Shown: in pieces, positions 8,099 to 16,313 of the stretch | Layout: every line of letters starts with the position of its first letter | Numbering within the stretch: position 1 is the first letter of the stretch | NCBI GenBank assembly: GCA_046316025.1 | Contig: JBKCXU010000159.1 | Location: 1 to 64,000 of the forward strand | Length of the DNA: 64,000 nt | Origin: JAJTHJ01 sp046316025 | Lineage (GTDB): Bacteria; Pseudomonadota; Gammaproteobacteria; Burkholderiales; Burkholderiaceae_F | Direction of reading: 5' to 3' | The notes under the pieces: generated by a model | The model's database searches: none | What the model saw: only the letters and a program-made list of their open reading frames with translations | What the model was told of the DNA's origin: nothing | Translations under genes and position numbers: made by a program

Positions 8099-9058
8099 AT
8101 GCAAACCGAATCCCGATTGCCACGTCGGGCGTTTCTCGCCGCCGGTTCCGGCGCCGCACTGGCCCTCGCGGGCTGCGGCGGCGACAGCGCTGTCGGCTCC
8201 GCCAAGGCGGCCGAGCCGACGCCCACCAACAAGGTCGCCTGGAGCACGACCGGAACCCAGCGCGTAGTCCTGACCAATCAGGTACCCGACCACGATAACG
8301 TCGGCCCGTTTCCGGATTTTGCCGATCCCTACGCGCTGCGCGCGGTGCCGGTGGAGCTGAAGATGCCGCTGGTGCCTGCGGTGCTGGCGCAGGCCAGGAG
8401 CATCGAGCAGTCGCGCTTCGGCGTTGCGCTCAATGGCATCCTGCTCGATCCAGCCGGGCCGTGGTGGAAGGGCGATTACAAAACGGGCTGGCAGTTCGAA
8501 GTGATGTCCGAGCGCATCCGCCATTACATCGGCATCGACGCCAGCAACGGCCACGTGCAGCCCAGCGGCGCCTACCACTACCACGGCACGCCGGAGCGCT
8601 ACATCAAGCAGCGGGCGAAGGCGCTGGCCGAGTCGCGTTCGCCGGGTGTGGACACGCTGCTGTTGATCGGCTGGGCGGCCGACGGCTACCCGATCTACCG
8701 GCCGTTCATCCCCGATGCCGCGGCCGGCAACCAGGCGCTGTCGCGCGAGCTGCGGCCCAGTTATCGGCTAAGGAGCGGGCTGCGCCCGGCCGGCGCGCCG
8801 CGCGGCACCTACGACGGCACCTTCGTGCAGGATTACGAATACGTCGCCGGCCTGGGCGATCTGGACGAGTGCAACGGAACACAGCTGACGGCGACGGCGG
8901 AATTCCCCAACGGGACCTACGCCTACTTCGTGACGCGCGACTTTCCGCACATTCCGCGCAAGTGGCGCGGGCAGCCGGACCAAAGCTTCTTTCTGCCGCT
9001 GGGCGCGGTCGGCGCCGACGAAGCGCCGCCGCAATATGCGGCCTGGCCCACCGCCTAG
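8099..9058 (+). CDS. YHYH-domain lipoprotein
   Basis: Predicted exported lipoprotein of 319 residues. The N terminus has a twin-arginine-like start (LPRRAFLAAG) and a lipobox LALAGC with Cys26, so it may use Tat and be lipidated. The YHYH motif that names the domain is at residues 159-162 (GAYHYHGTPERY), followed by WAADGYPIYRPF and the C-terminal LDECNGTQ and FPNGTYAYFVTRDFPH, all hallmarks of this family. The biochemical role of YHYH proteins is not established; the conserved His and Tyr suggest metal or ligand binding (inference). The ribosome-binding site gaggag ends 6 bp before the ATG. It is divergent from the S9 peptidase gene. Confidence 0.85.
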   Translation: MQTESRLPRRAFLAAGSGAALALAGCGGDSAVGSAKAAEPTPTNKVAWSTTGTQRVVLTNQVPDHDNVGPFPDFADPYALRAVPVELKMPLVPAVLAQARSIEQSRFGVALNGILLDPAGPWWKGDYKTGWQFEVMSERIRHYIGIDASNGHVQPSGAYHYHGTPERYIKQRAKALAESRSPGVDTLLLIGWAADGYPIYRPFIPDAAAGNQALSRELRPSYRLRSGLRPAGAPRGTYDGTFVQDYEYVAGLGDLDECNGTQLTATAEFPNGTYAYFVTRDFPHIPRKWRGQPDQSFFLPLGAVGADEAPPQYAAWPTA

Positions 9059-9063
9059 AGTTA

Positions 9064-9187
9064 GGGCAACGCTGAACAAGCTACTGCGCGGCCCAATTCC
9101 GCCCCTGCGGTGCTCGCCGTCCTCCTCTGTACAGGTGCGCTCCTCGGGGCGGACTTGGGCCGCTCGCTACGCTTCTTCAGCGTTTCC
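9064..9187. terminator. Long inverted repeat between convergent genes
   Basis: The two halves are imperfect reverse complements: the left arm begins gcaacgctgaacaagc, and the right arm read backwards begins gaaacgctgaagaagcg. Both continue with cggcccaa.tccgcccc, and cctctgtacag sits near the centre. It fills the whole gap between the YHYH gene and the ABC permease gene, which end towards each other. A bidirectional terminator or REP-like element is the simplest reading. Confidence 0.6.
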
Positions 9188-10411
9188 TTAGAGCTGCCGT
9201 AACGCATCGGCCGGCCGCAGCCGCGCGGCCTTGTTGGCCGGCCAGATGCCGAAGAACAGCGACACCGCGGCGGCGATCGCCGCCGCGATCAAGCCGGCGC
9301 CGACACTGAGCACCACGGTGTAGCCGGCGAGCTGGGCCACGGCCACGGCGCCGAGTGCACCGAGCGCCAGCCCGGCCACGCAGCCGCCGAGCGCCAGCAG
9401 CAGCGCTTCGGCCAGAAACTGGCCAAGGATCTGCGCCGGGGTCGCGCCGATCGCCATGCGCAAGCCGATCTCGCGCGCCCGCTCGGTGACCGACACCAGC
9501 ATGATGTTCATGATGCCGATGCCGCCGACGATCATCGAGATCGAGGCGATGGCGGCAAGCAGCACCACCAGCGCCTGGCTCGAGCGCGAGGCGGCCTGGG
9601 TCAGCTGCGTCAGGTCGTTGACCGAGAAGTCGTCCTCGGCGCCGGTGGTGATCTTGTGCCGCTGCCGCAGCAGGCTCTTGATCTGCGCCTCGGAGGTCTT
9701 GATCGCCCTCGCGTCTCTGACTTGCACGAGGATCACGCGCACGGCGGTGTCGAACTTCTCGGCAAAGAGTTTGCGTTGGGCGGTCGAGACGGGGACCACC
9801 ACCTGATCGTCCTGGTCGCGCCCGTCGAGCGACTGGCCCTTGCGCGCCAGCAGGCCGATCACCGTGTACGGGTGGCCCTTCAGCCGGATTGTCTGCCCCA
9901 CCGCTTGCGCGTCGCTGCCGAAGAGATTGGTCGCAACGGTCTGGCCGATCACGGCCACCTGGGTCGCGCGCTTCACGTCGGCCTCGGTGAAGTAGCCACC
10001 GCGCTTCAGCCCCCAGTCCTGCACCTGAAAGTACGCCGGTGTGGAGCCCAGCACCGGGCTGTTCCAATTCTTGCCGCCATAGACGAGTTGCGCCACGCCC
10101 TGCGCGATGGGTGCGACGGCCTGCACCTGCGGGAACTCGGCGATCGCGGCGGCGTCTTCCAGCGTCAGCGTGGCGGCCTCGCCGGCCGGCATCCGCAGGC
10201 CGCTGCGGGTCGGCGCGCCGGACTGCACGACCAGCAGATTGGTGCCCATCGAGGCAATCGTCTCGTTGACCGTGGTCTGCACGCCCTGGCCGATGGCCAG
10301 CATCAGCACGACCGAGGCCACGCCGATCACCATGCCGAGCATGGTGAGCGCGGCGCGCAGCCGGTAGGCACCGATCGCGCGCCAGGCCTGGCGCAGCAGC
10401 AGGGCGGTCAT
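9188..10411 (-). CDS. MacB-type ABC exporter permease (FtsX-like)
   Basis: Inner-membrane permease of 407 residues. An N-terminal membrane helix (about 19-42, ALTMLGMVIGVASVVLMLAIG) is followed by a large periplasmic MacB-PCD domain, then three C-terminal helices with IVGGIGIMNIMLVSVTERAREIG, the FtsX-family signature. With the ATPase and adaptor upstream it forms a tripartite-type exporter for peptides, siderophores, toxins or macrolides; the substrate cannot be read from sequence. ATG at 10409-10411 overlaps the ATPase stop (ATGA), showing coupled translation. The ATPase is a separate protein here, unlike E. coli MacB, where both are fused. Confidence 0.9.
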   Translation of the reverse strand: MTALLLRQAWRAIGAYRLRAALTMLGMVIGVASVVLMLAIGQGVQTTVNETIASMGTNLLVVQSGAPTRSGLRMPAGEAATLTLEDAAAIAEFPQVQAVAPIAQGVAQLVYGGKNWNSPVLGSTPAYFQVQDWGLKRGGYFTEADVKRATQVAVIGQTVATNLFGSDAQAVGQTIRLKGHPYTVIGLLARKGQSLDGRDQDDQVVVPVSTAQRKLFAEKFDTAVRVILVQVRDARAIKTSEAQIKSLLRQRHKITTGAEDDFSVNDLTQLTQAASRSSQALVVLLAAIASISMIVGGIGIMNIMLVSVTERAREIGLRMAIGATPAQILGQFLAEALLLALGGCVAGLALGALGAVAVAQLAGYTVVLSVGAGLIAAAIAAAVSLFFGIWPANKAARLRPADALRQL

Positions 10412-11112
10412 GCAGCCAGCTCCGCGGCCTCGGCGCACCGCTCGTCGGCGACGATCAACCCATCGACGATGCGCAGCACGCGGCGGGCGTGCGCGGCCAC
10501 GTCGGGCGCGTGCGTGATCAGCACGACGGTGGTGCCCGCGCGATTGAGCCGGCGCAGCGCTTCGACCACCTCGGCGGCGGTGCGGGTGTCGAGATTGCCG
10601 GTGGGCTCATCGGCCAACACCAACGCCGGGCGCGTGACCAGGGCGCGGGCGATGGCGGCGCGCTGCTGCTGGCCGCCGGAAACGTACGCGGGCAGCGCGT
10701 CTCCGTGCCGCGCCAGGCCGAGCCGCGCCAGTTCGGCGCGGGCGCGCTCGACCGCCTGCGCGCGCGGCAGCCCGGCGTACTCGAGCGGCAGCGCGACGTT
10801 CTCCGCCAGCGACAGCCGCGGCAGCAGGTTGTACGACTGGAACACGAAGCCGAGCGCCCGGTTGCGCAGCGCCGCGCGTTCGGCCTCGGTCAGCGCCACC
10901 GTGTCCTGGCCGAACAGCGCATAGGCGCCGGAGGATGGCGCATCGAGCAGGCCAAGGATGTTCATCAGCGTGGACTTGCCCGACCCCGACGGGCCGATCA
11001 CCGCGACGAGCTCGCCGGCGTGGATGGCCAGATCGATGCCGTGCAGCACCTCGACCGGCCCGCCGGCGGTGTCGAAGTGCTTGCGGATGGCCGTCATCCG
11101 GACCGCGTGCAT
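10408..11112 (-). CDS. MacB-type ABC exporter ATP-binding protein
   Basis: ATPase subunit of 234 residues driving the adjacent FtsX-type permease. Walker A is GPSGSGKST (residues 40-48), the signature is VSGGQQQRAAIARAL, Walker B is LVLADEPTGNLD and the switch histidine is in LITHAPD. This is the LolD/MacB subclass. ATG at 11110-11112 is chosen over the longer open frame, which shadows the adaptor gene. It starts 20 bp after the adaptor stop and overlaps the permease start by 4 bp, giving an operon adaptor-ATPase-permease. Confidence 0.93.
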   Translation of the reverse strand: MHAVRMTAIRKHFDTAGGPVEVLHGIDLAIHAGELVAVIGPSGSGKSTLMNILGLLDAPSSGAYALFGQDTVALTEAERAALRNRALGFVFQSYNLLPRLSLAENVALPLEYAGLPRAQAVERARAELARLGLARHGDALPAYVSGGQQQRAAIARALVTRPALVLADEPTGNLDTRTAAEVVEALRRLNRAGTTVVLITHAPDVAAHARRVLRIVDGLIVADERCAEAAELAA

Positions 11113-11132
11113 GCGGATGCCTTTCTGTGGAC

Positions 11133-12350
11133 TCAGAACGCGCGCATGCGCAAACTGGGCCTGGACTCGCTGCCGCGCTCGGTCTCGTCGATCACCACGC
11201 GGTCGCCGGCGCGCAGATCGCCCTCCAGCAGCTCGGTGTAGCGGCCGTCGGTGATCCCGGTTTTCACCGCGCGCGGCGCCACGCCGCCCTCGGCGAGCAC
11301 GTACACGCTGCTGCCGCTGGCCGCCTGCTTGCCGGCGGCCGACGGCTTGTAGCGCAGCGCGGCGTTGGGAACCCGCAGTGCGTCGTCGCGCTGCGCGATG
11401 GTGAACTTCAGGTGTGCGGTCATGCCGGGCAGCAGCCGCTCGTCGGGGTTGGCGGCATCGACCACGACGTTGTAGGTGACGACGTTTTGCTGGATCGTCG
11501 GGTTCAGCCGCACGTGCCGCACGGTGCCGGTAAAGCGGCGCTCGGCGTACGCATCGACCGTGAAACTCACCGGCGCGCCGGGTTGGATCGAGCCGACGTC
11601 GGCCTCGGCCACGTTGGTGTCCACCTGCATCCGCGTCAGATCGGGTGCAATCTTGAACAAGGTGGGGGTCTGGAAGTTGGCGGCGACGGTCTGCCCCACC
11701 TCGACCTCGCGCGCGACGACCACGCCCGCCACCGGCGAGCGCACCGTCGTGTAGCCGAGGTTGGTGCGGGCACGCGCCAGCTTGGCCTGGGTCAGATCGA
11801 CCTGCGCCTTGGCGCTGGCCACCGCCTGCCGATACTGGTCGAGCGACAACGGCGCCACAAAGCCGCGCGCCACCAGCCCTTCGTAGCGGAGCAGATTGGC
11901 CTGCGCCACGCCGAGCAAGGCCTGCTTGTCGGCGAGTTCTGCCGCGGCCTGATCGACCTCGGCTTGCAGCAGCGTAGGCTCCAGCCGCAGCAACACCTCG
12001 CCCGGTTTGACCCGCGAGTTGTAGTCCACGTGGCGGCTGGCCACGGTGCCGGACACCTGCGCGCCGACCAGCACCGTCGTCACCGGGTTCAGCGCGCCCG
12101 TGGCGCCGATCACCTGCGCCACCGGGCCGTTGCCGACCTCCTCTGTCACATAGAGCTCGGTCGCACCCGGCGGGCCGCGCAGCAGCGGCAGGGCCAGCAC
12201 GGTCAGCGCCGCGAGCAGTGCCAGCAGAGCCGGCACGCGTCCGCGGCGCCAGCGGCCGCGCGCCGGCTGCGTACGGGCCGGCATCGACGAGGCGACGGAG
12301 GATTCGGCCGCCGGTGGCGGGATGGCGGAGGCGGCGTGGATCGACGACAT
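11133..12350 (-). CDS. MacA-type periplasmic adaptor (RND/HlyD family)
   Basis: Membrane-fusion protein of 405 residues that links the inner-membrane ABC exporter to an outer-membrane channel. One N-terminal membrane helix (about residues 40-57, VPALLALLAALTVLALPLL) is followed by the biotinyl-lipoyl-like domain (VGAQVSGTVASRHVDYNSRV), a coiled-coil hairpin (about 120-185) and beta-barrel/MP domains (TRMQVDTNVAEADVGSI). No outer-membrane TolC gene is nearby, so a TolC encoded elsewhere must be used. It is divergent from a two-component system (starts 161 bp apart), which may control it (inference). Confidence 0.9.
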   Translation of the reverse strand: MSSIHAASAIPPPAAESSVASSMPARTQPARGRWRRGRVPALLALLAALTVLALPLLRGPPGATELYVTEEVGNGPVAQVIGATGALNPVTTVLVGAQVSGTVASRHVDYNSRVKPGEVLLRLEPTLLQAEVDQAAAELADKQALLGVAQANLLRYEGLVARGFVAPLSLDQYRQAVASAKAQVDLTQAKLARARTNLGYTTVRSPVAGVVVAREVEVGQTVAANFQTPTLFKIAPDLTRMQVDTNVAEADVGSIQPGAPVSFTVDAYAERRFTGTVRHVRLNPTIQQNVVTYNVVVDAANPDERLLPGMTAHLKFTIAQRDDALRVPNAALRYKPSAAGKQAASGSSVYVLAEGGVAPRAVKTGITDGRYTELLEGDLRAGDRVVIDETERGSESRPSLRMRAF

Positions 12351-12511
12351 GGCTTACCGGGACGGTGCTGGCTCCATGAGGCGATTGAAGTCGAAACCTG
12401 TCCCGGCGCCGTTGCAGGCGCGTAGGCCGCGCGTAACGGACTGTCACGCGCGCTGCGGCGGTGCGGCGGCGGGATCACAATTGAGCGCGTGCCGACAGCG
12501 CTTCGTATCCG

Positions 12512-13243
12512 ATGAGTCACGACCCTTGTATCGCCGTCGTCGACGACGACCGCGACCTGCGCGAACTGCTGGACCGCTACCTGCGCGGCTTTGGCCTGCG
12601 CGTGCGCGGTTTTCCGGACGGCGATTCGTTTCTGCGCGAAGTCGCCGCCGGCTTGCGGATGGAGGCGGTGGTGCTCGACCTGATGCTGCCGGGCAGCGAC
12701 GGCTTGCAGGTCTGCCAGCGGCTGCGCGCCAGCTCCAGCGTGCCCGTGCTGATGCTCACCGCGCGCGGCGAACTCGTGGATCGTGTGCTCGGCCTGCAAC
12801 TGGGCGCCGACGACTACCTGGTCAAGCCCTTCGAGCCGCGCGAATTGGTCGCGCGGCTGCAGGCCTTGCTGCGGCGCGCCGGGAGCGCAGCCGAAGGGCC
12901 AGCGGCCCAACCCGGCACGCCACCGCGCGCCGCCCGCTTCGGGCCATGGCGGCTCGACTTCGAGCGGCGCGAACTTGCCGGCCACGACGGCCCCGTGCCT
13001 CTCGGCGGCGGCGAGTACAAGCTGCTGCGCTTCCTGCTCGAGCGGCCAGGCCGCGTGGTCAGCCGCGACGCGCTGCTCGACGCGATCCACGGGCGCGCGG
13101 CCGGCCCGTACGACCGCGCGGTCGATATGCTAGTGAGCCGCCTGCGCGCGCGGCTGGGCGACTCCGCGCAGGAACCGCAGCTGATCAAGACCGTGCGCGG
13201 CGAAGGCTACTTTCTCGCCGCGCAGGTTGAGTTCGAGCGATGA
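12512..13243 (+). CDS. OmpR-family response regulator
   Basis: Two-component DNA-binding regulator of 243 residues. The receiver domain (about 6-120) has acidic residues 11-13 (DDD), the phosphoacceptor Asp56 in VVLDLMLPGSDG, the conserved Thr in MLTARGE and the Lys in YLVKPFEP. The C-terminal winged helix (about 145-240) has VSRDALLDAI and VDMLVSRLRARLGD, ending KTVRGEGYFLA, as in OmpR/PhoB. It overlaps the histidine kinase start by 4 bp, so the two are partners. Being divergent from the MacAB-type operon makes that exporter a likely target; the sequence does not prove it. Confidence 0.93.
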   Translation: MSHDPCIAVVDDDRDLRELLDRYLRGFGLRVRGFPDGDSFLREVAAGLRMEAVVLDLMLPGSDGLQVCQRLRASSSVPVLMLTARGELVDRVLGLQLGADDYLVKPFEPRELVARLQALLRRAGSAAEGPAAQPGTPPRAARFGPWRLDFERRELAGHDGPVPLGGGEYKLLRFLLERPGRVVSRDALLDAIHGRAAGPYDRAVDMLVSRLRARLGDSAQEPQLIKTVRGEGYFLAAQVEFER

Positions 13244-14565
13244 GTTCGCTGCGTCTGCCGCAGGGCCTGTTCTGGCGGCTGGCGGCGATCCTGTTTGGTG
13301 CCCTGGCGCTGGCGCTGGCGATCACGGCGCAGTTCGTCGATGCCGAGCGCGCGCAACTGCAACGCGAGCTGATCGCCAGTCATGCGGCCGGCCGGCTGGC
13401 CGAGGCCGCGCGGATGCTGGCGGCGGTCGATGCGGCGGCACAGCCCGCGCTGACGGCTGCGCTCGCCGCCGCCGGCGTGCAGTTCGATCGTGACGCGCCG
13501 GCGGCGGCGCCGCGCGACACGGTGCTGCACGAGGCCTTTGCTGCGGCACTGGCGTGGCGCCTGGGCAGCGCGTCGCTCGTCGACACGGCGGTGGCCGCCG
13601 ACGGCGCCGGGCGCGTCCGCTTCAGCGCGCAGCTGCGCGCGCCGGCGGGCAACGCAGGCTGGTGGTCGGTCGAAGAAGGCTTCGACCGCGCCCTGCCGCC
13701 GCCGCGCTTTGTGCTGCCGTCGCTGGTCGCGCTGCTGCTGGCGGTCGGCGCCGCGGCGCTGCTGGCCGTGCGTTGGGTGACGCAGCCCTTGTCGGCTCTG
13801 GCCACCGCGGCGCGCACGCTGGGCACCGCGGCCGAGCGCGGGCCCCTGCCCGAACGGGGGCCGGCGGAAGTGCGGCAGGCGGCGCGCGCCTTCAACGACA
13901 TGCGCCGGCGCATCGGCGCGATGGTCGACGAGAAGACGCGGATGCTGGCCGCCATCTCGCACGACCTGCGCGCACCGATCGCGCGGATGCGGCTGCGCGT
14001 GGAAATGCTCGACGACGCCGAGGCGCGCACCAAGCTCGTCGGCGATCTGGACGAATTGCGCCGCCTGACCGACGAGGCGCTGGACTTCCTGCGCGGCGCC
14101 GGCGGCGGCGAGCAGGTCGCGCCCTGCGACCTGGCGCAGCTGGCGCGCGCGCTCGTATGGGAGGCGCGCGAGGCCGGGCAGCAGGTAACGCTGGCGGAAG
14201 CCGGACCCATCCTGCTTGCCGGGCGCGCCGGCGCGCTGCGTCGCTGCCTGCAAAACCTGATCGGCAATGCCATCAAGCACACCGGCAGTGCCGAGGTGGA
14301 ACTGGCCGCGCACGACGGCGCGGCGTGGGTGTGGGTGCGCGACCGAGGCGCCGGCCTTGCGCCAGCGGAATTCGAACAGGCGTTCGAGCCGTTTTACCGC
14401 GGCGATCCGGCGCGCGGCCACGCGGCCGGCTTTGGCCTGGGTCTGCCGATCGCCCGCGCCATCGCGCGCCAGCACGGCGGCGACGTGACGCTGCGCGCGC
14501 GGACGGGGGGCGGTTTGGAGGCCGAGCTCAAGCTGCCGCTGACGGCGCCGGTCACCGCGGCTTGA
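13240..14565 (+). CDS. Membrane sensor histidine kinase
   Basis: Sensor kinase of 441 residues. Two membrane helices (about 12-31 and 150-172) enclose a periplasmic sensor region of about 120 residues, followed by HAMP (VRWVTQPLSALATAARTLG), the dimerisation H-box ISHDLRAPIARMRLR with His241, the N box LQNLIGNAIKHT, and G boxes VRDRGAGL and GFGLGLPIARAI. It phosphorylates the response regulator encoded 4 bp upstream. The domain pattern is EnvZ-like. The last 14 bp overlap the end of convergent purD, so neither gene has its own terminator there. Confidence 0.93.
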   Translation: MSSLRLPQGLFWRLAAILFGALALALAITAQFVDAERAQLQRELIASHAAGRLAEAARMLAAVDAAAQPALTAALAAAGVQFDRDAPAAAPRDTVLHEAFAAALAWRLGSASLVDTAVAADGAGRVRFSAQLRAPAGNAGWWSVEEGFDRALPPPRFVLPSLVALLLAVGAAALLAVRWVTQPLSALATAARTLGTAAERGPLPERGPAEVRQAARAFNDMRRRIGAMVDEKTRMLAAISHDLRAPIARMRLRVEMLDDAEARTKLVGDLDELRRLTDEALDFLRGAGGGEQVAPCDLAQLARALVWEAREAGQQVTLAEAGPILLAGRAGALRRCLQNLIGNAIKHTGSAEVELAAHDGAAWVWVRDRGAGLAPAEFEQAFEPFYRGDPARGHAAGFGLGLPIARAIARQHGGDVTLRARTGGGLEAELKLPLTAPVTAA

Positions 14566-15823
14566 GCGCGCGGTGGCCGATGTCCCGCCGGTACTGCATG
14601 CCGGCGAATTCCACCTGCTCGACCGCCGCGTAGGCGCGGCTGCGCGCGGCGCGCACGCTGTCGCCGAGCGCGGTGATGGCCAGCACGCGGCCGCCGGTGA
14701 CGGTGAGCTTGCCGTCGTGTCGTTCGGTGCCGGCGTGGAAGACGATGCAGTCTTCGCTGTCCGCGGGCAGCCGGGTGATGGCATCGCCCTTGCGCGGCGC
14801 ATCGGGGTAGCCGTGGGCGGCGACCACCACCGCCAGCGCGGTGCGGCGATCCCATTCGACCTCGGCTTGGTCGAGCTTGCCGTCGAGGGCGGCGTCGACC
14901 AGATCGACGAGATCGGACTTCATCCGCGCGAGGATGGGCTGCGCCTCGGGGTCGCCGAGCCGGCAGTTGAACTCCAGCGTCTTCGGGTTGCCGGCCGCGT
15001 CGATCATCAGCCCGGCATAGAGGAAGCCGATATAGGTGTGCCCGTCGGCGGCCATGCCGTGGATCGTCGGCAGGACGATCTCGCGCATCACCCGCGCGTG
15101 CAGCGCCGGTGTGACGATCGGCGCCGGTGAGTAGGCACCCATGCCGCCGGTGTTGGGGCCGGCATCGCCATCGAGCAGCCGCTTGTGATCCTGGCTGGTG
15201 GCGAGCGCCAGCGCATGGCGGCCATCGCTCATCACGATGAAGCTGGCTTCCTCGCCCGCCAGAAAGTCCTCGATCACCACCCGCGCACCGGAAGTGCCGA
15301 AGCGGTTATCGACCAGCATCGCGTCGATGGCGGCCTGCGCCTCGGCCACCGTCTGCGCCACCACCACGCCCTTGCCGGCGGCGAGACCATCGGCCTTGAC
15401 CACGATCGGCGCGCCGCGCTCGGCCACGTAGGCGCGCGCCGCGGCGGCATCGGTGAAGGTGCGGTACTGCGCGGTCGGAATCCCGTGCCGCTGCATGAAG
15501 GCTTTGGCAAAGTCCTTGGAGCTTTCGAGCTGCGCTGCCTCGCGCGTTGGGCCAAAGATGCGCAAGCCGCGCGAGCGAAAGAGGTTGACCACGCCGGCGG
15601 CCATCGGTGCTTCCGGCCCGACCACGGTGAGGCCGATGCCTTCGCGCTCGACGAAGTCGGCAAGAGCCGGCAGGTCGGTGATCGGGGCACCCTCCAATCG
15701 CGGGTCGGTGGCGGTGCCGCCGTTGCCGGGTGCCACATAGACCCTTTGCACGCGGTCGGACTGCGCGAGCCGCCAGGCGAGCGCATGTTCGCGGCCGCCG
15801 TTGCCGATGACGAGAACCTTCAT
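14552..15823 (-). CDS. purD: Phosphoribosylamine--glycine ligase (GAR synthetase)
   Basis: Second step of purine biosynthesis: joins 5-phosphoribosylamine and glycine with ATP. It has 423 residues, the usual length. MKVLVIGNGGREHALAW is the N-terminal signature, the ATP-grasp domain shows VKADGLAAGKGVVVA, GEEASFIVMSDG and DHKRLLDGDAGPNTGGMGAY, and the metal-binding FNCRLGDPEAQP is present. The start overlaps the stop of a small unknown gene (ATGA). In related bacteria yebC-purD-hemF are adjacent; here two small genes lie between yebC and purD, and a 9-kb block between purD and hemF. Confidence 0.97.
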   Translation of the reverse strand: MKVLVIGNGGREHALAWRLAQSDRVQRVYVAPGNGGTATDPRLEGAPITDLPALADFVEREGIGLTVVGPEAPMAAGVVNLFRSRGLRIFGPTREAAQLESSKDFAKAFMQRHGIPTAQYRTFTDAAAARAYVAERGAPIVVKADGLAAGKGVVVAQTVAEAQAAIDAMLVDNRFGTSGARVVIEDFLAGEEASFIVMSDGRHALALATSQDHKRLLDGDAGPNTGGMGAYSPAPIVTPALHARVMREIVLPTIHGMAADGHTYIGFLYAGLMIDAAGNPKTLEFNCRLGDPEAQPILARMKSDLVDLVDAALDGKLDQAEVEWDRRTALAVVVAAHGYPDAPRKGDAITRLPADSEDCIVFHAGTERHDGKLTVTGGRVLAITALGDSVRAARSRAYAAVEQVEFAGMQYRRDIGHRALKPR

Positions 15824-16077
15824 GCCGCTTCGTGCGCCTTGGTCCGGCCCGGCGCGGGAACGACGCGGCCGAGCGTGCGGGTGAGCGCCACGGGCAGATC
15901 GAAGGTCTTGAAGAGTCTCGCCGGGTACAGGTAATCCTCGCCCGACTCATCGACCACGCGCAGCAGGCCGAGCGCGGCCGCGGGCGAGTCCGGCAGCACG
16001 CGGTAGAACTTGGCGGGTTCCAACGAGGCCGGATAGCCGTCGTTGCTGATGCACATCGCGAATCGGGTCGGTTTCAT
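15820..16077 (-). CDS. Small conserved-looking protein, function unknown
   Basis: 85 residues, MKPTRFAMCISNDGYPASLE at the N terminus, with AKFYRVLPDSPAAALGLLRVVDESGEDYLYPARLF in the middle. The wording (short beta strands, a GEDYLYP turn near residue 50) recalls small proteins annotated as hypothetical next to toxin-like genes, but I cannot name a family. It starts inside the stop of the upstream 77-residue gene (ATGA) and ends inside the purD start (ATGA). It is therefore translationally coupled on both sides, and the codon use matches its neighbours. That tight packing is the best evidence that it is real. Confidence 0.7.
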   Translation of the reverse strand: MKPTRFAMCISNDGYPASLEPAKFYRVLPDSPAAALGLLRVVDESGEDYLYPARLFKTFDLPVALTRTLGRVVPAPGRTKAHEAA

Positions 16078-16307
16078 AGCAGCGTCTTGATCTTGTGTTC
16101 GACGGCGCCGATACCGTGCGCCTCGTACCAGTGAACTTCTGCGCGGAGCAGTTTGCCATCGATGCGCACCGTGGCGAATCCTTTCTTCTTCCGCCAGTTG
16201 CGCCCGCCGTAGGCGCGGCGCAGCCGGCCCAACTCGCGGATGCCGCGACCGCTGGCGATGATCTCGACCGCGGTGAGGGGCGGCACGATCCACGGCGGCA
16301 GCGCCAT
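16074..16307 (-). CDS. Small basic protein, function unknown
   Basis: 77 residues, starting MALPPWIVPPLTAVEIIASG. A basic central run (LRRAYGGRNWRKKKGFATV) is followed by VRIDGKLLRAEVHWYEAHGIG and the end HKIKTLL. The pattern suggests a compact alpha/beta protein that may bind nucleic acid (inference from charge only). It starts 6 bp after the yebC stop and overlaps the start of the next small gene by ATGA, so the two small genes behave as a pair. I do not recognise the family. A toxin-antitoxin or housekeeping pair are both possible. Confidence 0.65.
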   Translation of the reverse strand: MALPPWIVPPLTAVEIIASGRGIRELGRLRRAYGGRNWRKKKGFATVRIDGKLLRAEVHWYEAHGIGAVEHKIKTLL

Positions 16308-16313
16308 CGCCCG

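Noticed and set aside
5927..9058. Very long plus-strand open frame opposite the S9 peptidase
   Set aside because: Its first part is an antisense shadow of a gene with clear catalytic motifs; only the 8099-9058 end is real.
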